64,000 nt of DNA from Thermoanaerobacterium xylanolyticum LX-11 (lineage in GTDB: Bacteria; Bacillota; Thermoanaerobacteria; Thermoanaerobacterales; Thermoanaerobacteraceae), in assembly GCF_000189775.2 (NCBI RefSeq), contig NC_015555.1:144501-208500 (forward strand), given 5' to 3'. Below the pieces are notes generated by a model, which was given only the letters and a program-made list of their open reading frames with translations, made no database searches and had not been told where the DNA came from. This document shows, one piece after another, positions 1-8,196 of this stretch. Both the position numbers and the translations under genes were made by a program. Every line of letters starts with the position of its first letter. Within the stretch, counting starts at the first letter, position 1.

Positions 1-1
1 A

Positions 2-856
2 AGAGAATTGCGTGAAGCATCTCGCTATCGCAAAAGCCTAATTGAGGAACGAGCACGTGAATTGAATCGACTGCAAAAAATGTTAGAAGGAGCTAATATC
101 AAATTATCTAGCTTTACTTCCGATATCAATGGCAAAAGCTCCAGGAGAATATTAAATGCTCTTTTAGAAGGCAAGAAATTAGATGAAGAACAACTTCAAG
201 AATTGCTTCACGGTTCAATGCATAAAAAAATTCCTGAAATTATGAAAGCAGTGGATGGTGTACTTACTCCCCTTCAGAAACAATTAATTAAAAATATCAT
301 TGACCATATAGATGATATGGGTAGACGTATAGAAGATATGGATAAACTAATTTCGAATTACTTGGACAAATATCAAAAAGCAATTAAACAGATTGATGAA
401 GTTCCAGGCATAGGAATACAAAGTGCAGAAACGATTCTAGCGGAAATTGGATTAGAAATGAAGCGCTTTCCGAGTGATGCGCATATATCAAGTTGGGCAG
501 GGCTTTCCCCAGGCAACAATGAAAGTGCAGGCAAACGACGAAACAGCAAAACGACGAAGGGGAATAAGACATTAAAAACCACCCTAATTCAATGTGCAAA
601 ATCTGCAGTAAAAAAAGAAGGAACATTCTTTTATGCACAATATCAACGTTTAGTTGTAAGACGCGGAAAGAACCGTGCAATTGTAGCAGTAGCTCACTCA
701 ATGTTGATTGCCATTTACCATATGCTTAAAGAAAATAAACCGTATAAAGAGCTTGGAGAAGATTATTATAATCAGTTTAACAAGGAGCGAAAGATTAATT
801 CCTACCTAAAAAAACTATATGCATTAGGATGGGAACCTGAAATTGCCACACAATAA
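2..856 (+). CDS. IS110-family transposase, 5' end outside window
   Basis: DEDD-type recombinase of the IS110 family, which now includes the bridge-RNA-guided recombinases. The frame is already open at base 2, so the N-terminal RuvC-like domain is mostly missing from the window. What is visible is a helical linker (about the first 120 residues), then the Transposase_20 domain with the helix-hairpin-helix-like VPGIGIQSAETILAEIG, the SSWAGLSPGNNESAGKRR block that carries the candidate catalytic serine, and the conserved KSAVKKEGTFF and VAVAHSML segments. The frame ends normally with no internal stop, so the element may be intact. It is followed by 240 bp without genes. The family call is firm; the subgroup (IS110 or IS1111) cannot be settled without the left end. 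Confidence 0.93.
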   Translation, partial: RELREASRYRKSLIEERARELNRLQKMLEGANIKLSSFTSDINGKSSRRILNALLEGKKLDEEQLQELLHGSMHKKIPEIMKAVDGVLTPLQKQLIKNIIDHIDDMGRRIEDMDKLISNYLDKYQKAIKQIDEVPGIGIQSAETILAEIGLEMKRFPSDAHISSWAGLSPGNNESAGKRRNSKTTKGNKTLKTTLIQCAKSAVKKEGTFFYAQYQRLVVRRGKNRAIVAVAHSMLIAIYHMLKENKPYKELGEDYYNQFNKERKINSYLKKLYALGWEPEIATQ

Positions 857-997
857 ATATAAATATTACCATTAATTCCCTTTAAAAGTCTATTTTTAAA
901 GCTGTAGGGGAAGTCTGCGCTTTTTTAGCTACTTATATAATAAGTTTTCATAGTAAATCATATTTGTACATAGATACACCATCTGGATGTCAGTTCT

Positions 998-1035
998 GAA
1001 ATTCGGCCCCTATTAAAGAAAATGTGCTGAATTTC
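998..1035. other. Intergenic hairpin in the 857-1094 gap
   Basis: The gap between the IS110 transposase and the HepT gene has no credible ORF. It holds an inverted repeat, GAAATTCGGC (998-1007) against GCTGAATTTC (1026-1035), ten pairs with one G.U. A second weak hairpin, AAAACC/GGTTTT, lies at about 1050-1070. These could be part of the right end of the IS element or a terminator for the minus-strand toxin-antitoxin pair. The exact IS end is not visible because the other end lies outside the window. Confidence 0.35.
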
Positions 1036-1094
1036 GAAATTTCTCTAAAACCGGATTGAGGTTTTTGTTGTCAAATGAGTAGAATCCAAAATAT

Positions 1095-1493
1095 CTATAT
1101 TTGATTTAACCTCTCAAGTATTTTATCTTTTAGCTCTTCTAATTTGTCGATATATATTTCATTTATTCTTTTACATATTTCTATTGCATTACTTTGACTA
1201 TATATGTGCGATGTAGCATTTCTGTCTACAAGCATATCAAGCCATATTTTTTCATCATCAATTAATCCTGATGAATATGCTTCTCTTAATACGGTTTTTG
1301 GTGAATTTAATCCAACTAAGCCTTCATCTTCAAAAACTTCTTTTAAAGTTTTCCAAGCAAGTTCAAAAGTAAATTCATACCTTTGAATTATCCCATCCCT
1401 TTGAAGTTCGTCTTCCTCATCATATTGTAACAAGCCTTCTTTTAATCTATCTAATGCCTTTATAAAATTTTCAAGTTTATTATTGTTTTTCAT
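1095..1493 (-). CDS. hepT: HepT-like HEPN toxin (HI0074 family)
   Basis: HEPN-domain protein of about 132 aa, of the type once annotated as nucleotidyltransferase substrate-binding protein (HI0074). It contains RNATSHIY, an exact RX4HXY motif, the RNase signature of HepT toxins. In the characterised MntA-HepT systems the antitoxin AMPylates the tyrosine of this motif. Here the HEPN gene lies downstream of, and overlaps, the nucleotidyltransferase gene, so the two are co-translated. The start is taken at 1493, behind GGATGGTG; an ATG at 1508 is also possible. The family assignment is strong; toxicity is inferred from the family. Confidence 0.85.
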   Translation of the reverse strand: MKNNNKLENFIKALDRLKEGLLQYDEEDELQRDGIIQRYEFTFELAWKTLKEVFEDEGLVGLNSPKTVLREAYSSGLIDDEKIWLDMLVDRNATSHIYSQSNAIEICKRINEIYIDKLEELKDKILERLNQI

Positions 1494-1779
1494 ATATAAT
1501 AACACCATCCCGGTTAATATTATCTAATAACTTTTTGTCAGTATTATCATCTATAAAAACTATATCAAGTTTTAACAGAGTATTTATATCATCTAAATCG
1601 CAATAAATTGCACCTTTATGTGAATTATCTTTGCAGTATACAGCAATATCTACATCACTGGTCTTTCTATTATCTCCTCTTGCTCTTGAACCATATATTA
1701 CAATTTTATCAATATTATTATATTTTTCACCTATAAATTTAATTGAATCTATTATTCTATCATCTAAAGTTAATTTCAT
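1480..1779 (-). CDS. mntA: MntA-like nucleotidyltransferase antitoxin (HI0073 family)
   Basis: Minimal nucleotidyltransferase of 99 aa. The active-site signature GSRARGDNRKTSDVD fits GSX10DXD exactly, at about residues 30-44. The start is ATG 1779, behind a GGAGGC ribosome binding site. In characterised pairs MntA transfers AMP to a tyrosine of the HEPN toxin and so neutralises it. It overlaps the HepT gene by 14 bp, the usual order for this module. It sits within 1 kb of an IS110 element, which fits an accessory, mobile origin. Confidence 0.88.
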   Translation of the reverse strand: MKLTLDDRIIDSIKFIGEKYNNIDKIVIYGSRARGDNRKTSDVDIAVYCKDNSHKGAIYCDLDDINTLLKLDIVFIDDNTDKKLLDNINRDGVIIYEKQ

Positions 1780-1872
1780 AATATGCCTCCAAGTATCGTT
1801 CTTTAGATTGATTATACAATAATATAAAATACACTACAATCGGTGTTTTGTTTAAAAATTTTATCGAATCTA

Positions 1873-1901
1873 TTTACAACGTAACAGTGTTATGTTACAC
1901 T
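1873..1901 (+). promoter_or_regulatory. Promoter with palindromic operator before the yhbD-like gene
   Basis: TTTACA (1873-1878) and TACACT (1896-1901) are separated by 17 bp. The spacer and -10 edge carry a perfect inverted repeat, GTAACA-N6-TGTTAC (1881-1898). An operator overlapping the promoter suggests regulation by the DNA-binding protein encoded just downstream, which is inference. Confidence 0.55.
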
Positions 1902-1923
1902 ATTTATGTGGAGGTGAGTGTTA

Positions 1924-2571
1924 GTGGATAACAATGATTTAATATCGAAAAAGGAGTTGCTTGAGATTACTGGTATTTCCTACGGGCAGCTTTACAGGTG
2001 GAAAAGAAAAAATCTTATTCCGGAGGAATGGTTTATAAGAAAGTCTACATTTACAGGACAAGAGACATTTTTCCCTAAAGCTAAGATTCTTGAAAGAGTA
2101 AATAAAATTCTAAGCATGAAAGATGATTTATCATTGGACGATCTTGCAAATATGCTTTCGCCTAATCCAGCAGAGATTGTATTAAGCTTAGATGAGATAA
2201 AAAAACGCAACATTGTTTCGTTAATATCTTTGGAGCTGTATATAAAGACGTTTGGAGAAGAAAAAGAGTTTTCATTTAACTCCATTCTATATATTTACAT
2301 TGTTGATGAAATGATAATTGCAGGAGATATAAATCTTGAAGAAGGAAAAATTATTTTAGAAACTTTGAAAGAAAATTACAATAAATTCAATGGGAAGAAT
2401 TGTGATCTATTATTTGTGAGAAAGTTTGGAGTATCTACATGTTTTTTGGTATCAAGTGGGTCTGAAGTTTATTTCGAGTCAGGTGCGAAAATCATTAAAA
2501 GGCTGAATGTTGCGGGAATTATTGAAGAATTAAAAATAAATTTAGTAAATGGGGGCGAGCTTAATGAGTAG
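1924..2571 (+). CDS. YhbD-like MerR-type HTH regulator (DUF4004)
   Basis: Protein of about 215 aa whose N-terminus, with the segments LISKKELLEITGISYGQLYR and WKRKNLIPEEWF, is a MerR-like winged helix. The rest resembles YhbD/DUF4004 proteins and has no obvious ligand-binding motif. In Bacillus, yhbD is followed by the bactofilin genes yhbE and yhbF, and the same order occurs here. GGAGGTG at 1910-1916 fits GTG 1924 best; GTG 1918 and TTG 1921 are alternatives. The stop overlaps the next ATG, so translation is coupled. A palindrome lies in its promoter, which suggests autoregulation. Confidence 0.8.
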   Translation: MDNNDLISKKELLEITGISYGQLYRWKRKNLIPEEWFIRKSTFTGQETFFPKAKILERVNKILSMKDDLSLDDLANMLSPNPAEIVLSLDEIKKRNIVSLISLELYIKTFGEEKEFSFNSILYIYIVDEMIIAGDINLEEGKIILETLKENYNKFNGKNCDLLFVRKFGVSTCFLVSSGSEVYFESGAKIIKRLNVAGIIEELKINLVNGGELNE

Positions 2572-3247
2572 TGAAAACTTAAATGATTTAATTGGCAGTG
2601 GCGTAGGAGACTCTGCTGGTGGTAAGTATCGAAACGTCATAATCAGCGGTGTTATGGGAATAAAAGGCGATGTAGAATGCACAGATTTTAAATGCAGTGG
2701 TGTTTCGAAAGTAGATGGCAACATAAAAGCAGATAGCATCCTTGTAAGTGGGGTCAATAATGTAAATGGAGATATTAAGTGCCAAGAATTAACTGTCGAA
2801 GGCTCATTAAATGTGGCTGATGGTGTAAATGCTGAAAAAGTCAAGATATATGGTGTGCTTAAGGTAAATGATGACTTAAATTCAGAGATATTTATTTCAC
2901 GAGGTGGTTTTACCATAAACGGACTTTTAAATGCGGAAAATATAGATATAAGCCTCTTTGCAAAATGTAAAGTGAGAGAAATTGGTGGTCAAAGTATCAA
3001 TGTTTACAAAGACAATACAAACAATATAAATTTCTTTGGAAAAATCTTGGAGACATTTTCTACATCACAAAGATTGATTGTGGACACTGTTGAAGGCGAT
3101 GATATTTATATAGAGTACACCAATGCAAAAATTGTAAGAGGTAAAAACGTCAAAATTGGCCCGGGTTCAAATATCGACATTGTAGAATACAAGGATAAAT
3201 TTGAAAAAGATGATAATGCGAATGTTAAGGAATTTAAAAAGATGTAA
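2564..3247 (+). CDS. Bactofilin / polymer-forming protein (YhbE-like)
   Basis: Protein of 227 aa made largely of short beta repeats with the rhythm GDVECTDFKCSG, VDGNIKADSILVSG, VNGDIKCQELTVEG, typical of the right-handed beta-helix of bactofilins (DUF583). The C-terminal part has the TVEGDDIYIEYTNAKIVRGK block shared with its neighbour. Bactofilins polymerise without nucleotide; BacE/BacF of B. subtilis are needed for flagellar assembly. The start at 2564 follows GGGGGCGAG and overlaps the upstream stop. It forms an operon with the next gene, 13 bp away. Confidence 0.88.
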   Translation: MSSENLNDLIGSGVGDSAGGKYRNVIISGVMGIKGDVECTDFKCSGVSKVDGNIKADSILVSGVNNVNGDIKCQELTVEGSLNVADGVNAEKVKIYGVLKVNDDLNSEIFISRGGFTINGLLNAENIDISLFAKCKVREIGGQSINVYKDNTNNINFFGKILETFSTSQRLIVDTVEGDDIYIEYTNAKIVRGKNVKIGPGSNIDIVEYKDKFEKDDNANVKEFKKM

Positions 3248-3260
3248 AGGAGTGCTTATC

Positions 3261-4010
3261 ATGGATTTTGAGAAAAGGCAAGATATAAAGATTGTTGGCG
3301 ATAATACTTCTGCAGGCGGCTTATTTAATCATGTTTCGGTAGTAGGAAATGGGATTTTTAATAGCTCTGTTGACTGTGCATACATCAAAACTACCGGGGA
3401 TTGTACAATAAATGGAGACTTAAAAACTGCTTCCGGGGTAGTTGCAGGAAGTATAGCTATAAAAGGCAGTTTATCTGCTGGTATATTTAAAGTTGCAGGT
3501 AACATGACAGTAGATGATAATACATCTATTAAAAATTTAATAACGCACGGCAACATGACTATTAATGGAAATATTTCATCTGAAAAAATAGATGCAAATG
3601 GTTATTTTACAGTAGAAGGAAATTGCAATTCTGATGTTTTTAAATCAAATAGCATTGTCCTGAAATTAAATGGACTATTGAACGCTGATGACATAGACAT
3701 CTATATCTATGGCAATAATTTTGTCAAAGAAATTGGCGGAGAGAAAATTATGATAAAAAGGGGTTCTGAATCAATATTTAAGAGGCTTAAGCTTATCAAA
3801 TCGATGATTTATGATGTGTGCAAAGGCAACCTTACAACAGATGTCATTGAAGGTGATGAAATATACCTGGAGTATACGACGGCGAAAGCTGTGAGAGGTA
3901 AAAATGTCACAATTGGTAGAGGGTGCAATATAGAGCTTGTAGAATATGTGGATAACTTTAATCAACACAATGATTCTTTTATAAGAGAAAGCAAGAAGAT
4001 AATATTATAG
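3261..4010 (+). CDS. Second bactofilin (YhbF-like)
   Basis: Paralogue of the preceding gene, 249 aa, with the same beta-solenoid rhythm (CTINGDLKTASGVVAGSIAI, MTVDDNTSIKNL, MTINGNISSEKIDANG). It shares the C-terminal block VIEGDEIYLEYTTAKAVRGK and the GRGCNIELVEY tail. The start ATG 3261 follows AAAGGAGTG. The two paralogues probably co-polymerise, by analogy with BacE/BacF. Transcription ends at the hairpin directly over its stop codon. Confidence 0.88.
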   Translation: MDFEKRQDIKIVGDNTSAGGLFNHVSVVGNGIFNSSVDCAYIKTTGDCTINGDLKTASGVVAGSIAIKGSLSAGIFKVAGNMTVDDNTSIKNLITHGNMTINGNISSEKIDANGYFTVEGNCNSDVFKSNSIVLKLNGLLNADDIDIYIYGNNFVKEIGGEKIMIKRGSESIFKRLKLIKSMIYDVCKGNLTTDVIEGDEIYLEYTTAKAVRGKNVTIGRGCNIELVEYVDNFNQHNDSFIRESKKIIL

Positions 4011-4047
4011 CCAAACACAGGTGTCCTGCGTCTGGCTTTATTTTTTT
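4009..4047. terminator. Terminator between convergent bactofilin and hsp20 genes
   Basis: A 13-bp stem (4009-4021 with 4025-4037) and loop TGT are followed by TTTATTTTTTT on the plus strand. The two A.C mismatches on the plus strand become G.U pairs on the minus strand, so the hairpin can also serve the hsp20 transcript, although that side has a weaker U-tract. Confidence 0.75.
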
Positions 4048-4456
4048 ACTGTATATCTATTTTCCTGCCCTTTGGCTTATCTGGATGCAATTTTGGCATT
4101 ACGATGGTCAATATGCCGTTTTCAAATTTTGCAGTCGTCCTTTCTGAGTCTACTTCAGCGGGAAGTCCTATTCTTCTTTCAAATGAACCATAATACCTTT
4201 CATTTAAATAATAGCTTTGGTTTTTTCTTTCGGTTTCTTTTGATGTCTGTCCTTTTATCTCAAGTACATCATCGTGGACGCTTATTTCTATATCTTTTTT
4301 GTCAACGCCGGGCAATTCGGCTGTTGCTGTAATTTCAGTTTCAGATTCCATAATATCTATTCTGGGACGTGCAAATATATTTGAAAGAGCAGGTAAGTTA
4401 AAATCAAAATTAAAATCCGGCCACATGTCGTTGCCGCGCCATTTTATCAAGCTCAT
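4046..4456 (-). CDS. hsp20: Small heat-shock protein Hsp20
   Basis: ATP-independent holdase of 136 aa. The alpha-crystallin domain covers about residues 35-125, with ELPGVDKKDIEISV near its start and GILTIVMPK near its end. The C-terminal IDI is the IXI motif that docks into neighbouring subunits. The start ATG 4456 follows GGAGGTGTC; an upstream ATG at 4471 lies in the ribosome binding site. No CIRCE element is visible upstream, so HrcA control is not supported. It is divergent from the CPBP gene. Confidence 0.95.
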   Translation of the reverse strand: MSLIKWRGNDMWPDFNFDFNLPALSNIFARPRIDIMESETEITATAELPGVDKKDIEISVHDDVLEIKGQTSKETERKNQSYYLNERYYGSFERRIGLPAEVDSERTTAKFENGILTIVMPKLHPDKPKGRKIDIQ

Positions 4457-4576
4457 AAATGACACCTCCAAAAATTTTTACAAAAATATTTTGCGAAAAA
4501 TAGGTTTTTTTATTCTTACATTTTTAGTATATGTATGGTAAAATCTATTGTAGACACGATGAAAAGGAGTTTTGGT

Positions 4577-5524
4577 ATGAGGCCGTCTGAAAAAGATGCT
4601 AATAAGATCTACTTGTTAATATTAGTTCTGTTTGTTTTTGTAGGCTCATACGTTCAAAGGAAATCATTGTACGTGGGGCTTATCATAACAGAGTTTGGTA
4701 TTGTTTTGCTGCCTGTGGTTCTTTTTTTGATTTATAAAAAGTACGACATAAGATACGTATTAAGGTTAAATAAACTTAACTTAAATCATGTGTTTTTAAT
4801 AATAGCTATAATGATATGCGGTATGTTTGTATCCAGTTTTTTTAGCATCTTGACAAATTACATACTAAGTAAATTTGGGAAAATACCTATACCGCCTATA
4901 AATGCTGCCAGCGATGTTGGAGGATTGATAAAACAGATATTGATAATTTCAGGTACTGCAGCTTTATGTGAGGAGATACTTACGAGAGGGCTTATTTTGA
5001 GAAGTTATGAGATGAGAGGCTCTATAAAGGCTGTCGTCATATCAGGTATAATGTTTGCAGCATTGCATCTTAATGTGCAGAATTTTTTAAGTGTAGTCTT
5101 TTTAGGGTGCTTATTGGGTTTTCTCGTTCAAAGGACTGATTCAATTTACGCTTCAATGTTAGGACATTTTACAAACAATACTATGGTACTGATATTGCAA
5201 TATGCGTCAAATAAAGTTTCAAGTGCGGCAGGGCTTAAGCCTGGAACCATGGTAAAAATGAATATTCCATTTTTATCTGTAGTGGTGTATGGATTCATCG
5301 CTATAGCGGCAGGTACGATTCTTTACATGCTTCTTGAAAAACTCGTGAAAACTACAGATCCATACATTATTCACAGCACTACAACTTTAAAAGATGATCT
5401 TAAGATATTGCTTCAATGGCCTCTTTTTTTGTCTTTATTTATCTTTTTAGCCATGATAGGTTTGGAACTATTGGGAATATCGGGATCTCAGTATTACGGA
5501 AGAATTGTCAAGTTCATCTATTGA
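4577..5524 (+). CDS. CPBP-family intramembrane protease
   Basis: Integral membrane protein of 315 aa with about eight hydrophobic segments. All the Abi/CPBP motifs are present: EEILTR (EExxxR), FAALH (FxxxH) and HFTNN, from about residue 130 to 215. Family members act as glutamate-type proteases or in bacteriocin self-protection; the substrate here is unknown. ATG 4577 follows AAAAGGAG at a good distance, so the upstream ATG 4535 is less likely. It is a single gene divergent from hsp20. Confidence 0.87.
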   Translation: MRPSEKDANKIYLLILVLFVFVGSYVQRKSLYVGLIITEFGIVLLPVVLFLIYKKYDIRYVLRLNKLNLNHVFLIIAIMICGMFVSSFFSILTNYILSKFGKIPIPPINAASDVGGLIKQILIISGTAALCEEILTRGLILRSYEMRGSIKAVVISGIMFAALHLNVQNFLSVVFLGCLLGFLVQRTDSIYASMLGHFTNNTMVLILQYASNKVSSAAGLKPGTMVKMNIPFLSVVVYGFIAIAAGTILYMLLEKLVKTTDPYIIHSTTTLKDDLKILLQWPLFLSLFIFLAMIGLELLGISGSQYYGRIVKFIY

Positions 5525-5536
5525 GGCTTTTGCGAG

Positions 5537-5565
5537 TTGACAACAATTCTAAATTGATATAAAAT
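5537..5565 (+). promoter_or_regulatory. SigA promoter of the LacI-family gene
   Basis: TTGACA (5537-5542), a 17-bp spacer, then TAAAAT (5560-5565). It lies about 40 bp upstream of the LacI-type regulator start. Confidence 0.7.
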
Positions 5566-5574
5566 ATAGGTAAC

Positions 5575-5588
5575 TGCAATCGGTTTCA
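5575..5588. promoter_or_regulatory. LacI/CRE-type operator
   Basis: TGCAATCGGTTTCA fits the cre consensus TGNAANCGNWNNCW at every position and has the central CG of LacI-family operators. It lies just downstream of the -10, about 17 bp before the regulator start, where binding would block transcription. It may bind the encoded protein (autoregulation) or CcpA. Confidence 0.65.
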
Positions 5589-5604
5589 CTAAGGTGGTGT
5601 TAAA

Positions 5605-6618
5605 ATGAATGTAACAATAAAAGATGTTGCACAAAGAGCACATGTTGCACCTTCGACTGTGTCAAGGGTTATTGCGGATAATCCAAGGATAAGCAAAGAG
5701 ACGAAGGAAAGAGTTTTTAAAGCGATGGAAGAGTTGGGATATTACCCCAATGCTATTGCGAGAAGTTTAGCCAGCAAGATGACTTATACTATAGGTCTTA
5801 TAATGCCACGTTCTGCAGAAGATGCGTTTTCCAATCCTTTCTTTCCTGAAGTCATGAGAGGCATAAGCGTCGTCGCCCATAACGAAAAGTACGATTTGCT
5901 TATATCGACATCAGGCAATGAAGAGGAAGAAAAACAGGCTGTCATAGATATGGTAAAAGGAAGAAGAGTTGATGGCATCGTGCTTCTTTGTTCAAGGACT
6001 ACAGATGAGCTAATACCTTGGCTTAGGGAAGAGAAGTTTCCTTTTACTGTAATAGGAAAGCCTTTAGATTCTAAGGGTGTATGCTGGGTAGATAACGACA
6101 ATATTGGAGCATCAAGGCTTGCTACCAATTACCTTATAAAACATGGTCACAGAGAGATAGCATTTATAAGTGGTTCGCTGGAATTCGTAGTAAGTTTAGA
6201 CAGACTTGATGGATATAAATTAGCATTAGAGGAGAATAATATTCCGTTTGACAAAGAATTGGTTGCTCAAGATGAATTTTCAGAAGATGGCGGTTACAAT
6301 GCCATGATGAGGATTTTGAAGCAAAAGAAGCCTACTGCAGTTGTTGTGACAGACGATATAATGTCATTTGGCGTCATAAGGGCAGCTATAGATTATGGAT
6401 TGAAGGTGCCACAAGACGTATCACTTATCGGGTTTAACAATATTCCTCTTTCTGCTTATGCAAATCCGCCTCTTACAACGATAGACATTTCTACTTTTGA
6501 TTTAGGTGTGAAATCTGCAGAGCTGTTGCTTAAAAACATTAAAAATAAAGACTTTGTTGCAGATCACATAATTGTACCAGTAAAATTGATCGAAAGAAAG
6601 TCATGCATAAAAAGATAA
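5605..6618 (+). CDS. LacI-family transcriptional regulator (MalR-like)
   Basis: 337 aa. The N-terminal lac-type helix-turn-helix is TIKDVAQRAHVAPSTVSRVI (residues 4-23), followed by a hinge helix (ARSLASK) and a periplasmic-binding-protein-like sensor domain from about residue 60. The HTH and start of the sensor domain (TIGLIMPRSAEDAFSNPFFP) are closer to MalR-type maltose regulators than to CcpA. No sugar operon adjoins it, so the effector cannot be deduced. Its promoter carries a 14-bp LacI-type operator. Confidence 0.9.
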   Translation: MNVTIKDVAQRAHVAPSTVSRVIADNPRISKETKERVFKAMEELGYYPNAIARSLASKMTYTIGLIMPRSAEDAFSNPFFPEVMRGISVVAHNEKYDLLISTSGNEEEEKQAVIDMVKGRRVDGIVLLCSRTTDELIPWLREEKFPFTVIGKPLDSKGVCWVDNDNIGASRLATNYLIKHGHREIAFISGSLEFVVSLDRLDGYKLALEENNIPFDKELVAQDEFSEDGGYNAMMRILKQKKPTAVVVTDDIMSFGVIRAAIDYGLKVPQDVSLIGFNNIPLSAYANPPLTTIDISTFDLGVKSAELLLKNIKNKDFVADHIIVPVKLIERKSCIKR

Positions 6619-6642
6619 ATAGGCTAAATGCCTATTTATTTT
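6617..6642. terminator. Terminator between LacI gene and murC
   Basis: AAATAGGC-TAAAT-GCCTATTT is followed by ATTTTTA. The hairpin sits between two convergent genes and ends the LacI transcript at its stop; on the other strand it can serve murC. Confidence 0.7.
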
Positions 6643-8039
6643 TATGCGCCTATTGCCGCTTTTTTGTTGAAGTTTAAAAGCATGTTTCCTATTTCGTAAA
6701 CATCGCCTGCGCCAATTGTTATTACAAGATCGCCATTTTTTATAGTGCCTTTGAGATAGTCTACTATGTCAGAGAATTCCTTTATGTAGTATACTTCGTT
6801 TCCTCTATCTTTTATAAGGTTGGCCAGATCTTCTGCCCGTACGATTCCTGTATCCTTTTCCCTCGCAGCATATATATCTGTTATTATCGTAATATCGGCA
6901 TCATCAAAAGAGGCAGCGAAGTCATTCAAAAGCGAATAAGTCCTCGTATATGTGTGAGGCTGAAATACGCATATTATTCTATTGTGAGGGTAATTTAATG
7001 CGGAAGATAACGTAGCTTTGATTTCTGTTGGGTGGTGGGCATAGTCGTCGATTATTACTGCTCCATCTATTGTACCTTTAAATTCAAATCTTCTGTGGGT
7101 GCCTTTAAACTTTTTTATGATATCTGGAGTCTTTTTTATGTCTACACCTAAAAGGTGACACACTGACAGTGTTGCCAATGCGTTTAATATGTTGTGCTTT
7201 CCTACAATGGACAGCTCAAAACGTTCTACAAATGTACCATTGTGGTACACATCAAATGAAGGAAATCCTTTTTCATCAAATTTTATATTTTTAGCATTCC
7301 ATGTACAGTTGCTGTCAAGTCCAAACGTGATGATATTGCGGTTTACATTTTTAAGCACGCTCATTGTATTAGGATCATCGCCACATGCCACTACAAATCC
7401 ATCATTTGGGACGAGGTTTGCAAACTGCGTGAATGACTGCTTTATGTTGTCGATGTTTTTAAAGTAATCAAGGTGGTCTGAATCAACATTTAAAATGACC
7501 GCAATGTACGGATAGAACTTTAAAAAACTGTCTGTGTATTCACACGCTTCTGTTATGAAGTATTCTGAATTGCCTACTCTTACATTTCCGCCGATTATGT
7601 CGACTTCACCGCCAACTAAGACCGTTGGATCGTAATTCATCTCTTCCAGCAAAACGGATATAAGCGAAGTTGTCGTGGTTTTGCCATGGCTTCCAGCGAC
7701 TCCGACGCCGTACGTGTATTTTTTCATTATTTCACCTAAAAGCGTTGCCCTATCTATTGTAGGTATGTTAAGCTCTCTCGCTCTTATCATTTCAGGATTG
7801 TCTTCTTTTACGGCTGCTGTGTATACGACTAAGTCTGCTCCATCTACATTTGAAGCGCTATGGGGGATATTAATTATTGCACCTTCATTTCTTAATTTTT
7901 TTATTATATGAGAATCCTTTATGTCTGACCCTGTTACAATGTGTCCAGAATTTAGCATTATATGTGCAAGGCCGCTCATGCTTATGCCACCAATTCCTAT
8001 GAAATGAACTCTTTTAAAATTTTCGATGTCTATTATCAT
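6642..8039 (-). CDS. murC: UDP-N-acetylmuramate--L-alanine ligase
   Basis: Cytoplasmic Mur ligase of 465 aa that adds L-alanine to UDP-MurNAc, the first amino acid of the peptidoglycan stem peptide. It has the N-terminal Rossmann motif GIGGISMSGLA (about 15-25), the ATP-binding loop GSHGKTTTT (116-124), and the C-terminal HRRFEFKG and DDYAHHPTEI motifs. ATG 8039 follows AGAGGTG; the frame extends upstream to 8081 without a better start. It is monocistronic and divergent from purR, a common clostridial arrangement. Confidence 0.97.
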   Translation of the reverse strand: MIIDIENFKRVHFIGIGGISMSGLAHIMLNSGHIVTGSDIKDSHIIKKLRNEGAIINIPHSASNVDGADLVVYTAAVKEDNPEMIRARELNIPTIDRATLLGEIMKKYTYGVGVAGSHGKTTTTSLISVLLEEMNYDPTVLVGGEVDIIGGNVRVGNSEYFITEACEYTDSFLKFYPYIAVILNVDSDHLDYFKNIDNIKQSFTQFANLVPNDGFVVACGDDPNTMSVLKNVNRNIITFGLDSNCTWNAKNIKFDEKGFPSFDVYHNGTFVERFELSIVGKHNILNALATLSVCHLLGVDIKKTPDIIKKFKGTHRRFEFKGTIDGAVIIDDYAHHPTEIKATLSSALNYPHNRIICVFQPHTYTRTYSLLNDFAASFDDADITIITDIYAAREKDTGIVRAEDLANLIKDRGNEVYYIKEFSDIVDYLKGTIKNGDLVITIGAGDVYEIGNMLLNFNKKAAIGA

Positions 8040-8134
8040 TAATATAGCACCTCTTTCAAATTTTGTTATTATTATTGCCAAAAAACGGTCTCTTTATGAA
8101 GATAAAATACTATACAAAAAGATTATATCACATA

Positions 8135-8163
8135 TTGCAAATTAATGAACTTTAAAATATAAT
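8135..8163 (+). promoter_or_regulatory. SigA promoter of purR
   Basis: TTGCAA (8135-8140), a 17-bp spacer and TATAAT (8158-8163). It lies about 30 bp before the purR start codon. Confidence 0.7.
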
Positions 8164-8196
8164 GTTAATTAAAAGTTTGTCTTTGGAGGTTTTTCG

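Noticed and set aside
4457-4534. CIRCE element upstream of hsp20
   Set aside because: No TTAGCACTC-N9-GAGTGCTAA-like inverted repeat is present.
5605-6618. Calling the LacI-family protein CcpA
   Set aside because: The DNA-binding helix and sensor domain start are closer to MalR-type regulators; an operator that fits cre alone does not show CcpA identity.
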